Shown piece after piece: positions 14,177 through 20,238 of a DNA stretch of 20,238 nt. Numbering within the stretch: position 1 is the stretch's first letter; every line of letters starts with the position of its first letter. This stretch comes from DATNNN01 sp035601815 (GTDB lineage: Bacteria; Pseudomonadota; Alphaproteobacteria; Rhizobiales; Xanthobacteraceae). Under the pieces are notes generated by a model. That model did no database searches. It was not told the DNA's origin and was given only the letters and a program-made list of their open reading frames with translations. The translations under genes were made by a program, and so were the position numbers. The stretch covers positions 1-20,238 of the forward strand of contig DATNNN010000130.1 in NCBI GenBank assembly GCA_035601815.1, given 5' to 3'.

Positions 14177-14989
14177 ATGCCCATCACCAGCTACGCCCAG
14201 AATTTCGAGGACGTGATGCTCGCCCGCGCCTTTCCCGGCGCGGAGGGCTTTTATGTGGACGTGGGCGCCAACGACCCGGACATCGATTCAGTCACGCACG
14301 TTTTCTATGAGCGCGGCTGGCGCGGCATCAACGTCGAGCCCGTCAAGAAGAACGCCGCGCGTCTGCGCGCCCGCCGGCCGCGCGACGTCAATCTGGAGAT
14401 CGCCGTCGGCGACCGCGACGGCTCCATCACCTTCTACGAGATCGGCAAGTGGCACGGCTACTCCACCACCGATGCCACCATCGCCGCGCAACACCGCGCC
14501 GACGGCCTCAAGGTCATCGAGCACACGGTGCCGCTCCGGCCGCTGACGTCGGTGCTCGACGAGTACGCCGAAGGCCGCGTGCCCGACTTCCTCTCCATCG
14601 ACGTGGAAGGCACCGAGCTCGCCGTGCTGCGCGGTCTCGACCTCGGCCGCCACCGGCCGAAGATCATTGTCGCCGAAGCGCGGCTGCCGGTGACCATCAA
14701 CATGGTGGACCGCTTCTACGAGGTGCCGGACCGCACCGACGACTACGCCGCCTACTTGCAGCCTTTCGCCTACCGGCTCGTCTACCGGGACGGCCTCAAC
14801 GCCTTCTTCCTCGCCGACGAGCACCAGGCGCTGGCGCGGCACTTCGCTTTTCCGCCCGGCATCGCCGACCGCCTGGTGCACGCGGCTTCGATCCGGCCTT
14901 ATGAGGAGAAGCTCGCGAAGCTCCGCGCCAAGCTCAAAGGAAAGCCAAAACGGAAGGCCGCGAAGAGAACCAAGCGCAAGCCGCGCTAG
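14177..14989 (+). CDS. FkbM-family SAM-dependent methyltransferase
   Basis: 270 residues. It opens with the family-typical SYAQNFEDVMLARAF (5-19), followed by SAM loop FYVDVGANDPDIDS (25-38), INVEPVKKNAARL (51-63), acidic loop AVGDRDGSITFYE, and LSIDVEGTELAVLRGLDL (139-156). FkbM enzymes usually O-methylate sugars or polyketides and are frequent in surface-polysaccharide loci; the substrate here is unknown because no glycosyltransferases accompany it. The last 30 or so residues are strongly basic (ending in repeated Lys/Arg), possibly for binding RNA, DNA or anionic surfaces. No clear ribosome site precedes ATG 14177. It converges on the lipoprotein gene with a 3-nt gap. Confidence 0.88.
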   Translation: MPITSYAQNFEDVMLARAFPGAEGFYVDVGANDPDIDSVTHVFYERGWRGINVEPVKKNAARLRARRPRDVNLEIAVGDRDGSITFYEIGKWHGYSTTDATIAAQHRADGLKVIEHTVPLRPLTSVLDEYAEGRVPDFLSIDVEGTELAVLRGLDLGRHRPKIIVAEARLPVTINMVDRFYEVPDRTDDYAAYLQPFAYRLVYRDGLNAFFLADEHQALARHFAFPPGIADRLVHAASIRPYEEKLAKLRAKLKGKPKRKAAKRTKRKPR

Positions 14990-14992
14990 CGC

Positions 14993-15508
14993 TTACGGTT
15001 TCGCCGCGATGTATCGCGCGCCCGGCAGCATCACCTTGGAATAGGCGATGAGCGCGCGGGCCAGCTTGGCGCGATCCGCGTAGTAGCAGTCGGTGCCTTC
15101 GACCAGCGGCTGGGCGTCGGCGATGGCGCGCACTTTGCGCAGGTCGCTGCACAGCGGACCGTACGCGAGCCAGCCCTGATCCGACTTCTCGAACAGCGTA
15201 TAGTAGACTGGCTGCGAGCCCTCCGGCGGCGTCATGAGGACGAAATAGCCGCCGCCTACATCGTGCAGGCTGAAGCGCTGGATCTTCTCGTCGTCGTCCA
15301 CTTTCCAGGTGTAGACCCGGCCTTCGAGCTTGAGCGCGCCGGTGCCGCTCCGCGTCCACGTCCCGCCTTTTTCCTCTTGGATCTCGAAGCGCCCCGCCGC
15401 CACCGGCGTGACCGCGCTTGCCGGATCGAACAGCGGCGCCTTGGAGGCGACGCAGCCGGCGAGGCCGAGCGCGAGCGCGATGACCGTGATCTGCTGATGG
15501 ATGCCCAT
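14993..15508 (-). CDS. Predicted lipoprotein of unknown function
   Basis: 171 residues. ATG 15508 is preceded by GGGG five nt upstream on its strand. The signal ITVIALALGLAGC has the lipobox cysteine at 19. The mature part is mostly beta strands (GRFEIQEEKGGTW, GALKLEGRVYTWKVDDDEKIQRFSLHDVGGGYFVLM, PVYYTLFEKSDQGWLAYGPLC) and ends with a helix and a Cys pair (LCSDL, TDCYYAD) that could form a disulfide. I recognise no named family. It is the only minus-strand gene of the prs-rplY interval and is divergent from rplY. Confidence 0.85.
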   Translation of the reverse strand: MGIHQQITVIALALGLAGCVASKAPLFDPASAVTPVAAGRFEIQEEKGGTWTRSGTGALKLEGRVYTWKVDDDEKIQRFSLHDVGGGYFVLMTPPEGSQPVYYTLFEKSDQGWLAYGPLCSDLRKVRAIADAQPLVEGTDCYYADRAKLARALIAYSKVMLPGARYIAAKP

Positions 15509-15588
15509 GATTTCCCCGCTTGTCGCCCGGCGACCTTACAGCCCGAAAATCCCGGCGGCACCAAGGCGTTGGCGAACCCGTTGCCGCA

Positions 15589-15617
15589 TTGCCTCCGGGG
15601 ATGGTTGCCGCTATAGG
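15589..15617 (+). promoter_or_regulatory. Probable promoter of rplY-pth-ychF
   Basis: TTGCCT (15589-15594), 17 nt, then TATAGG (15612-15617). The -10 matches TATAAT at four positions. It lies 57 nt upstream of the rplY start. Confidence 0.45.
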
Positions 15618-15643
15618 AAACGCGCTCAAGGGCGCCTCTGGCG
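15613..15643 (+). repeat. Possible remnant of the prs downstream repeat, copy D
   Basis: ATAGG, six nt, then GCTCA mirrors the spacing in copies B and C. GCGCCTCTGG (15632-15641) is an exact 10-mer match to copy A (12144-12153) at nearly the same distance (19 versus 21 nt) from the TAGG. The match is short, the region is GC-rich, and it overlaps a promoter-like element, so chance is a real possibility. Confidence 0.22.
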
Positions 15644-15673
15644 CGCCCCTGGCGAAAATCCGAGGACCGAGCC

Positions 15674-16444
15674 ATGACCGCTACCCAGGAGCTGAAGGCG
15701 ACCGCACGTGCAGGGGCCGGCAAGGGTGCCGCCCGTGCCGTCCGCCGCTCCGGCGCGGTCCCCGGCATCATCTACGGCGAGAGCAAGCCGCCGCAGAACG
15801 TGGCGATCAACGCCGACGACCTGATCCGGCGCATCCACGCCGGCCGTTTCCTCACCACCCTCGTCGAACTCGACGTCGACGGCTCCAAGCAGCGCGTCAT
15901 TCCCCGCGAATTTCAGCTCGACCCCCTGAACGACCGGCCGATCCACGTGGACTTCCAGCGCGTGAGCGCCGGCTCCATCGTGCGCGTCGCGGTCCCGGTG
16001 CGGTTCGTCAACGAGGACCAGGCCCCCGGCATCAAGCGCGGCGGCACGCTCAACGTGGTGCGCCATACCATCGACCTCTACGCTCCGGCCGACGAGATTC
16101 CGGCGGAAATCGTGGCCGACCTCACCGGCCTCGAAATCGGCAAGTCGCTGCATATCTCGGCGATCTCGCTGCCGCAGAACGTGCGCCCGGTGATCCGCGA
16201 GCGCGACTTCACCGTCGCCACCATCGTGTCGTCGTCGGGCTACCTCGAGGAGCTGCTCCTTGCCAAGCAGAAGGCCGAGGCCGATGCCGCGGCCGCCGCC
16301 GCGGCTGCCGCCGCCGGCGTGGTGGTGCCGGGCGCCGAAGTCGTCGAGGGCGCCGCCCCCGTCGAGGGTGCGGCTCCGGCCGAGGGCGCCGCCCCCGCCG
16401 GCGAGGCCAAGCCCGCCGAGGCGAAGCCCGCGGCGAAGAAATAG
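15674..16444 (+). CDS. rplY: Large-subunit ribosomal protein bL25 (Ctc form)
   Basis: 256 residues. The N-terminal 5S-rRNA-binding L25 domain is at about 5-95 (KATARAGAGKGAARAVRRSGAVPGIIYGE, then LDPLNDRPIHVDFQRV), followed by the TL5/CTC C-terminal beta domain at about 98-190 (GIKRGGTLNVVRHTIDLYAPADEIP, ADLTGLEIGKSLHISAISLP). The last 55 or so residues are low-complexity: a run of nine or more Ala, three EGAAP units and a Lys-rich end (EAKPAAKK). Such tails vary in length among alphaproteobacteria. The ribosome site CGAGGA is 8 nt upstream of ATG 15674. It is first in the translation-related cluster with pth and ychF. Confidence 0.96.
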   Translation: MTATQELKATARAGAGKGAARAVRRSGAVPGIIYGESKPPQNVAINADDLIRRIHAGRFLTTLVELDVDGSKQRVIPREFQLDPLNDRPIHVDFQRVSAGSIVRVAVPVRFVNEDQAPGIKRGGTLNVVRHTIDLYAPADEIPAEIVADLTGLEIGKSLHISAISLPQNVRPVIRERDFTVATIVSSSGYLEELLLAKQKAEADAAAAAAAAAAGVVVPGAEVVEGAAPVEGAAPAEGAAPAGEAKPAEAKPAAKK

Positions 16445-16472
16445 CGCCGTCGGCGCCATCACGGATCTTGCC

Positions 16473-17078
16473 ATGCTGCTGTTCGCCGGCCTCGGCAATC
16501 CGGGGGCGGGTTATGCCGGCAACCGCCACAACATCGGCTTCCGCGCCGTCGATGCGATCCACGATCGCCACCGGTTCGCGCCCTGGCGCAAGCGCTTTCA
16601 CGGTGAGGCGGCCGAAGGCGAGATCGGCGGCAACAAGGTGCTGTTGTTGAAGCCGCAGACCTACATGAACGATTCCGGCGTCTCGGTCGCGGCCGCCGCC
16701 CGCTTCTACAAGGTGCCGCTCGACAAGATCGTGGTGTTCCACGACGAGCTCGACCTCGCGCCCGCCAAGGTGCGGGTGAAAGTGGGCGGCGGCAACGCCG
16801 GCCACAACGGCCTGCGCTCGATCAGCGCCCTCAGCGGCAACGACTACATGCGCGTCCGCCTCGGCATCGGCCATCCCGGCGACAAGGACCTGGTGCATCC
16901 CTATGTGCTCTCCGACTTCTTCAAGGAGGAGCGGCCTCAAGTCGAGGCGGTGACCGACGCCGTCGCCGCGGCGGCTGAGTTTCTCGCCGCCGGCCGGCCC
17001 GACGAGTTCCAGAACCGCGTCCATCTCGCCCTGCAGGCCAAGGGCGTCGAATCTGGCCCCGGCGCGCCGGCGGCCTGA
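16473..17078 (+). CDS. pth: Peptidyl-tRNA hydrolase
   Basis: 201 residues. It releases tRNA from prematurely dropped peptidyl-tRNA, recycling tRNA in the cytoplasm. All catalytic and binding residues are visible: H19 in NRHNIGF, N66 in TYMNDSG, D91 in FHDELDL, and the GGGNAGHNGLRS loop (106-116) with its Asn. Downstream blocks RVRLGIGHP and LSDFFKEE are also family-typical. The start lies 28 nt after rplY, with only a weak GGA ribosome site, so translation may depend on coupling to rplY. ychF follows after 12 nt. Confidence 0.96.
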   Translation: MLLFAGLGNPGAGYAGNRHNIGFRAVDAIHDRHRFAPWRKRFHGEAAEGEIGGNKVLLLKPQTYMNDSGVSVAAAARFYKVPLDKIVVFHDELDLAPAKVRVKVGGGNAGHNGLRSISALSGNDYMRVRLGIGHPGDKDLVHPYVLSDFFKEERPQVEAVTDAVAAAAEFLAAGRPDEFQNRVHLALQAKGVESGPGAPAA

Positions 17079-17090
17079 AGGTTTCCCAGC

Positions 17091-18188
17091 ATGGGTTTCA
17101 AGTGCGGCATCGTCGGGCTGCCGAACGTCGGCAAATCGACTCTCTTCAACGCGGTGACGCAAACGGCGGCGGCGCAGGTGGCGAACTACCCGTTCTGCAC
17201 CATCGAGCCCAACGTCGGCGAGGTGGCGGTGCCCGATCCGCGGCTCGTCGACCTCGCCAAGATCGCCAACTCCGCCGAGATCGTGCCGACGCGCCTCACC
17301 TTCGTCGACATCGCTGGCCTTGTGCGCGGCGCCTCCAAGGGCGAAGGCCTCGGCAATCAATTCCTCGCCCATATCCGCGAGGTCGACGCCGTCGCCCACG
17401 TGTTGCGCTGCTTCGAAGATGCGGACGTGACCCACGTGGAAGCGGGCATCGACCCGGTGCGCGACGCCGAGACCGTCGAGACCGAGCTGATGCTCGCCGA
17501 CCTCGAAAGCCTGGAAAAGCGGACGAGCGTGCTGGAGAAAAACGCGCGCGGCGGCGACAAAGAGGCGGTGATGACGCTGGACCTCATGCGCCGCGCGATC
17601 GAGCTATTGTCCGCCGGCAAGCCCGCCCGCGCGCTGCCGCGCAAGCCCGAGGAAGAGCAGGCGTTCCATATGCTCAACCTCATCACGGCGATGCCGGTGC
17701 TCTATGTCTGCAACGTCGACGAGGCTTCCGCCGCGACCGGCAACGCCTTTTCCAAGCGTATCGAGGCCAAGGCCGCCGCCGAGGGCGCGGGCTCTGTCGT
17801 CATCTCCGCCAAGATCGAGGCGGAGATCGCCGTGCTTCCCGCGGCCGAGCGCGCCGAATACCTAGCCGCGGTCGGCTTGAAGGAACCCGGCCTCGATCGG
17901 CTGATCCGCGCCGGTTACGATCTCCTCGGGCTCATCACCTTCTTCACCGTGGGGCCGAAATTCGCCCACGCCTGGACATTGGCCAAGGGCGGCCGCGCGC
18001 CGCAGGCGGCGGGCGCCGTCCACACGGATTTCGAGAATGGCTTCATTCGCGCCGAGACAATCAGCCATGCGGATTACGTAGCGCTCGGCGGCGAGGCCGG
18101 CGCGCGCGACGCCGGCAAGCTGCGCCTGGAAGGCAAGGACTACGTCGTCGCCGACGGCGACGTCCTGCACTTCCGCTTCAACACCTGA
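17091..18188 (+). CDS. ychF: Redox-regulated ATPase/GTPase YchF (OLA1 family)
   Basis: 365 residues. G1 GLPNVGKST (9-17), G3 DIAGLVRGASKGEGLGNQFL where a hydrophobic residue replaces the catalytic Gln, and NVDE in place of NKxD, which explains the preference for ATP over GTP known for this family. A coiled-coil insertion lies at about 125-165, and a TGS domain forms the C-terminus (FFTVGPKFAHAWTLAKGG ... ADGDVLHFRFNT). YchF binds ribosomes and influences stress responses and translation. It is 12 nt after pth, in the rplY-pth-ychF order I recall as widespread in alphaproteobacteria. Confidence 0.97.
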   Translation: MGFKCGIVGLPNVGKSTLFNAVTQTAAAQVANYPFCTIEPNVGEVAVPDPRLVDLAKIANSAEIVPTRLTFVDIAGLVRGASKGEGLGNQFLAHIREVDAVAHVLRCFEDADVTHVEAGIDPVRDAETVETELMLADLESLEKRTSVLEKNARGGDKEAVMTLDLMRRAIELLSAGKPARALPRKPEEEQAFHMLNLITAMPVLYVCNVDEASAATGNAFSKRIEAKAAAEGAGSVVISAKIEAEIAVLPAAERAEYLAAVGLKEPGLDRLIRAGYDLLGLITFFTVGPKFAHAWTLAKGGRAPQAAGAVHTDFENGFIRAETISHADYVALGGEAGARDAGKLRLEGKDYVVADGDVLHFRFNT

Positions 18189-18223
18189 GACGCTAGGAAG
18201 ACTTCCGCCCGAAGGAATCCCCC

Positions 18224-18685
18224 TTGTCGCGCATCTATTACGAAGACTTCGTCGTCGGCGCGGTCCGCACGTGTGGCCCGCGCGTAGTTACCCGCGAGGA
18301 GATCATCGCGTTCGCCACCGAGTTCGATCCGCAGCCCATGCATCTCGACGAGGAAGCCGCGCAAAAAACCATGCTCAAGGGTCTGTCCGCATCGGGCTGG
18401 CACTCGTGCGCGCTGATGATGCGCCTCATCGCCGATGGTCTGGCGCTGAACTCGAGCTCGATGGGCTCGCCCGGCGTCGAGGAGGTGAAATGGGTGAAAC
18501 CCGTGCGCCCCGGCGACGTGCTGACGGTGCGGCTCACCGTGCTGGAGAAGCGCGAATCGAAGAGCCGCCCCGAGATGGGCCTCGTCCGCCAGCGCGCCGA
18601 GATGCTGAACCAGCGCGGCGAGGTGGTTCTCGATTCGACCTACCCCGGCATGTTCGGCAAGCGGCCGGCAGGTGAACGGCCATGA
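18224..18685 (+). CDS. MaoC-fold dehydratase, first of a pair
   Basis: 153 residues. The start is TTG 18224, supported by GAAGGA 7 nt upstream and by alignment of the first residues (MSRIYYEDFVVG) with the second copy (MKFWDDMKIG). A single hotdog domain with the hydratase motif D-x4-H (D35, H40 in FDPQPMHLDEEAA), then LSASGWHSCALMMRL and VEEVKWVKPVRPGDVLTVRL. MaoC/R-hydratase proteins hydrate enoyl-thioesters; these stand-alone pairs are often annotated simply as MaoC-like, and the substrate is unknown. It overlaps the next gene by ATGA. It follows ychF after 35 nt. Confidence 0.9.
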   Translation: MSRIYYEDFVVGAVRTCGPRVVTREEIIAFATEFDPQPMHLDEEAAQKTMLKGLSASGWHSCALMMRLIADGLALNSSSMGSPGVEEVKWVKPVRPGDVLTVRLTVLEKRESKSRPEMGLVRQRAEMLNQRGEVVLDSTYPGMFGKRPAGERP

Positions 18686-19158
18686 AATTCTGGGACGACA
18701 TGAAGATCGGCGACCGCACCGAGTTCGGCAAGCACACTTTCACCGCCGAGAGCATCAAGCGCTTCGCCGCCCGCTACGACCCGCAGCCCTTCCACATGGA
18801 CGAGGCGGCCGCCAAACGCTCCCACTTCGGCGCGCTGTGCGCGTCGGGCTGGCACACGGCGGCGGCGTGCATGCGCCAGATCGTCGAGACCCACAAGCGC
18901 CTCGCCGCCGAGGCGGCGGCGCGCGGCGAGCGGCCGGCGCGGATCGGCCCCTCGCCCGGGTTCCGCAACCTCAAATGGCTGAAACCGGTGTATGTCGGCG
19001 ACACCATCAGCTACGCAAGCGAGGTGCTTGAGCTACGGCCGCTGGCATCGCGGCCGGGCTGGGGCCTGCTGCGCGGGCTCACCACCGGCACCAACCAGGA
19101 TGGCGTGCGCGTCTATGAGCTCGAGACCTCCGCCTTCGTGGAGCGGCGGCCGGCATAG
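18682..19158 (+). CDS. MaoC-fold dehydratase, second of a pair
   Basis: 158 residues. It has the same layout as the upstream gene: YDPQPFHMDEAAA with D33 and H38 of the D-x4-H motif, LCASGWHTAAACMR, and LKWLKPVYVGDTISY. The shared blocks show that the two arose by duplication, but they have diverged well beyond recent copies. An Arg/Ala-rich insertion (RLAAEAAARGERPARIG) is specific to this one. The ATGA overlap and complementary spacing suggest a heterodimer. Its stop is 3 nt from the convergent end of apt, with no terminator seen. Confidence 0.9.
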   Translation: MKFWDDMKIGDRTEFGKHTFTAESIKRFAARYDPQPFHMDEAAAKRSHFGALCASGWHTAAACMRQIVETHKRLAAEAAARGERPARIGPSPGFRNLKWLKPVYVGDTISYASEVLELRPLASRPGWGLLRGLTTGTNQDGVRVYELETSAFVERRPA

Positions 19159-19161
19159 ACG

Positions 19162-19707
19162 CTAGTGGCCCTCGAACGACACGAGGGTGTGCACCGCGAC
19201 CCCGCGCAGCTTCAGGCGTTCCGAGCCCTTCAGGTCCGGCAGATCGATGATGAACGCGGCAGCGACCAGCTCGCCGCCCGAGCGGCGCACGAGCTCGATC
19301 GCGGCTTCCGCCGTGCCGCCGGTGGCGATCAGATCGTCGACCAGGAGCACGCGCTGGCCGGGCGCGATGGCGTCGGCGTGGATCTCGACGGCGTCGACGC
19401 CGTATTCGAGCTGGTATTCCTGGCCGATGGTCTTATGCGGGAGCTTGCCGCGCTTGCGGATCGGCACGAACCCCTTGCCGAGCTCGTGCGCCACGGCCCC
19501 GCCCAAAATGAAGCCCCGCGCCTCGATCCCGGCCACGAGATCCACCCCGATCTTGAGGAATGGCACCGTCAGCCCGTCGACCGCGGCGCGCAGGCCCTGC
19601 GGGTCGAGGAGGAGCGTGGTGATGTCGCGAAACTGTATTCCCGGCTTGGGATAGTCCGGGATGGTGCGGATCAGCGACTTCAGGTCAGGCGTACGGCGCG
19701 GCGGCAT
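19162..19707 (-). CDS. apt: Adenine phosphoribosyltransferase
   Basis: 181 residues, usual family length. It converts adenine and PRPP to AMP in the cytoplasm. Marks: IRTIPDYPKPGIQFRDITTLL (13-33), DLVAGIEARGFILGGAVAHELG (56-77), PIRKRGKLPHKTIGQEYQLEYG, and the PRPP loop VLLVDDLIATGGTA (120-133). No convincing ribosome site precedes ATG 19707, but no other start fits the conserved N-terminus. It lies downstream of mtnP on the same strand (229-nt gap holding an oppositely oriented small gene). MtnP releases adenine that Apt recycles, so the proximity makes metabolic sense; Prs upstream in the window supplies the PRPP. Confidence 0.97.
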   Translation of the reverse strand: MPPRRTPDLKSLIRTIPDYPKPGIQFRDITTLLLDPQGLRAAVDGLTVPFLKIGVDLVAGIEARGFILGGAVAHELGKGFVPIRKRGKLPHKTIGQEYQLEYGVDAVEIHADAIAPGQRVLLVDDLIATGGTAEAAIELVRRSGGELVAAAFIIDLPDLKGSERLKLRGVAVHTLVSFEGH

Positions 19708-19810
19708 GTGACACTACTTTGTCGGACGGCGGCATTGGGCGCAATGCTGCCCCTTGGCGCGAAGCGCGCCGCGCGGTACATGCAAATTCGATCAGAGCAG
19801 GGAGGGCCCC

Positions 19811-19939
19811 ATGGCCAAAGGTCAACAGCGCAGCCCGAAAGAGAAGAAAAAGCCGAAAGCGGAAAAGAAAGCCGGCAAGCAGTCCGCCTACGCCCAGCAA
19901 TATAAGAACAAGGGCGGCTCGGCGCCGGCGAAGACCTAG
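19811..19939 (+). CDS. Small, very basic protein of unknown function
   Basis: 42 residues, starting MAKGQQRSPKEKKKPK, with a Lys/Ala-rich middle, AYAQQYKNKGG and an end SAPAKT. ATG 19811 has a near-perfect ribosome site (GGGAGGG, 4 nt upstream), the best evidence that it is real; the frame open from 19754 is longer but lacks one. Small proteins beginning MAKGQ-x-RS-x-(R/K)E-x-KKPK occur, as far as I recall, in many proteobacteria, without known function. It lies opposite to apt and mtnP, and its stop overlaps the mtnP stop by 4 nt (CTAG). It may be nucleic-acid binding given its charge; that is inference. Confidence 0.75.
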   Translation: MAKGQQRSPKEKKKPKAEKKAGKQSAYAQQYKNKGGSAPAKT

Positions 19940-20238
19940 CGCAGCACCCTTCCCGCCACCGCGTCGAGCTTCGCGAGCAGCGCCGGATCGCGGAACTCCG
20001 GCGCGGTGACGATCGCCGCGTCCAGCGCGCGGTGCGAGCCCGCCGGGCACGGCTCGCGCTCTTGCGGAAAGTCGCGGGCGAGGCGCGCCACCAGCCGCGC
20101 CGCCTTGGCCCCGTTCTCCTGCATCACCTTCAGGATCATCGGCACGTCCACCGGCCCGGATTCGTGCCAAGCGTCGTAGTCGGTGACCATGGCGACCGTG
20201 GCGTAGGTGATCTCCGCCTCGCGGGCGAGCTTCGCCTC
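19936..20238 (-). CDS. mtnP: S-methyl-5'-thioadenosine phosphorylase, C-terminal part
   Basis: The last 100 residues; the N-terminal part lies beyond the window edge. It cleaves methylthioadenosine to adenine and methylthioribose 1-phosphate (methionine/adenine salvage). The segment EAKLAREAEITYATVAMVTDYDAWHE, followed by VDVPMILKVMQENG and a C-terminal CPAGSHRALDAAIVTAPEFRDPALLAKLDAVAGRVL, fits the human-type MTAP family, with the Asp residues of TDYD belonging to the purine-binding loop. The stop (TAG read from 19938-19936) overlaps that of the small plus-strand gene. Confidence 0.93.
   Translation of the reverse strand, partial: EAKLAREAEITYATVAMVTDYDAWHESGPVDVPMILKVMQENGAKAARLVARLARDFPQEREPCPAGSHRALDAAIVTAPEFRDPALLAKLDAVAGRVLR

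Noticed and set aside
1..20238. Search for CRISPR arrays, tRNA/rRNA genes, insertion sequences and toxin-antitoxin pairs.
   Set aside because: No regularly spaced repeats, cloverleaf sequences, transposase motifs or small toxin/antitoxin gene pairs were recognised by eye on either strand.

Overview
The window comes from a GC-rich alphaproteobacterium, most likely a Hyphomicrobiales (Rhizobiales) member of the Bradyrhizobium/Rhodopseudomonas/Xanthobacteraceae type. This rests on protein-level resemblance (ilvE with a divergent MarR, ybjN-proC, lgt-midA-pgeF, prs, rplY-pth-ychF, tandem MaoC genes, apt near mtnP), very strong G/C third-position use, and ATGA/GTGA gene overlaps. No tRNA, rRNA, CRISPR array, transposase or integrase was seen.

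Layout. 1-90 is the end of an unidentified gene. 275-1321 is an exported SMP-30-type beta-propeller protein, with a perfect 17-nt palindrome upstream and a bidirectional terminator shared with ilvE. ilvE (1384-2283, minus) is divergent from a tightly overlapping MarR / OmpR-type regulator / sensor kinase cassette (2492-5132). 5137-7650 is a minus-strand run: UbiK-like protein, YbjN, ProC and a TetR/COQ9-like regulator. 7766-12126 is a plus-strand run: lgt, midA-like methyltransferase and pgeF (each overlapping the next by 4 nt), then a lipoprotein and prs. 12127-15508 is an accessory stretch between prs and rplY: a secreted lectin-like protein, a cytoplasmic HWE-type histidine kinase, an FkbM methyltransferase and a small lipoprotein. 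15674-19158 is core again: rplY, pth, ychF and two overlapping MaoC-fold genes. The right end has adenine salvage genes apt and mtnP (partial, minus) with a tiny basic protein gene between them on the plus strand.

The most unusual structure lies between prs and rplY. The last 11 codons of prs plus about 36 nt downstream (12091-12162) recur at 12955-13026, just after the lectin-like gene, at 62/72 identity by hand alignment, still with the in-frame stop codon. More degenerate copies of the downstream half can be argued after the HWE kinase gene (about 13917-14000) and just before rplY (about 15613-15643). This looks like repeated cargo insertion at the 3' end of prs. The lectin-like and kinase genes also look less GC-rich than their neighbours.

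How genes work together: pgeF, prs, apt and mtnP all belong to purine/PRPP metabolism or salvage. rplY-pth-ychF is a translation cluster. MarR-RR-HK is probably one regulatory unit, and the ilvE promoter appears to overlap the start of the MarR gene. Several minus-strand genes (UbiK-like, COQ9-like regulator) hint at quinone-related functions, but that link is inference.
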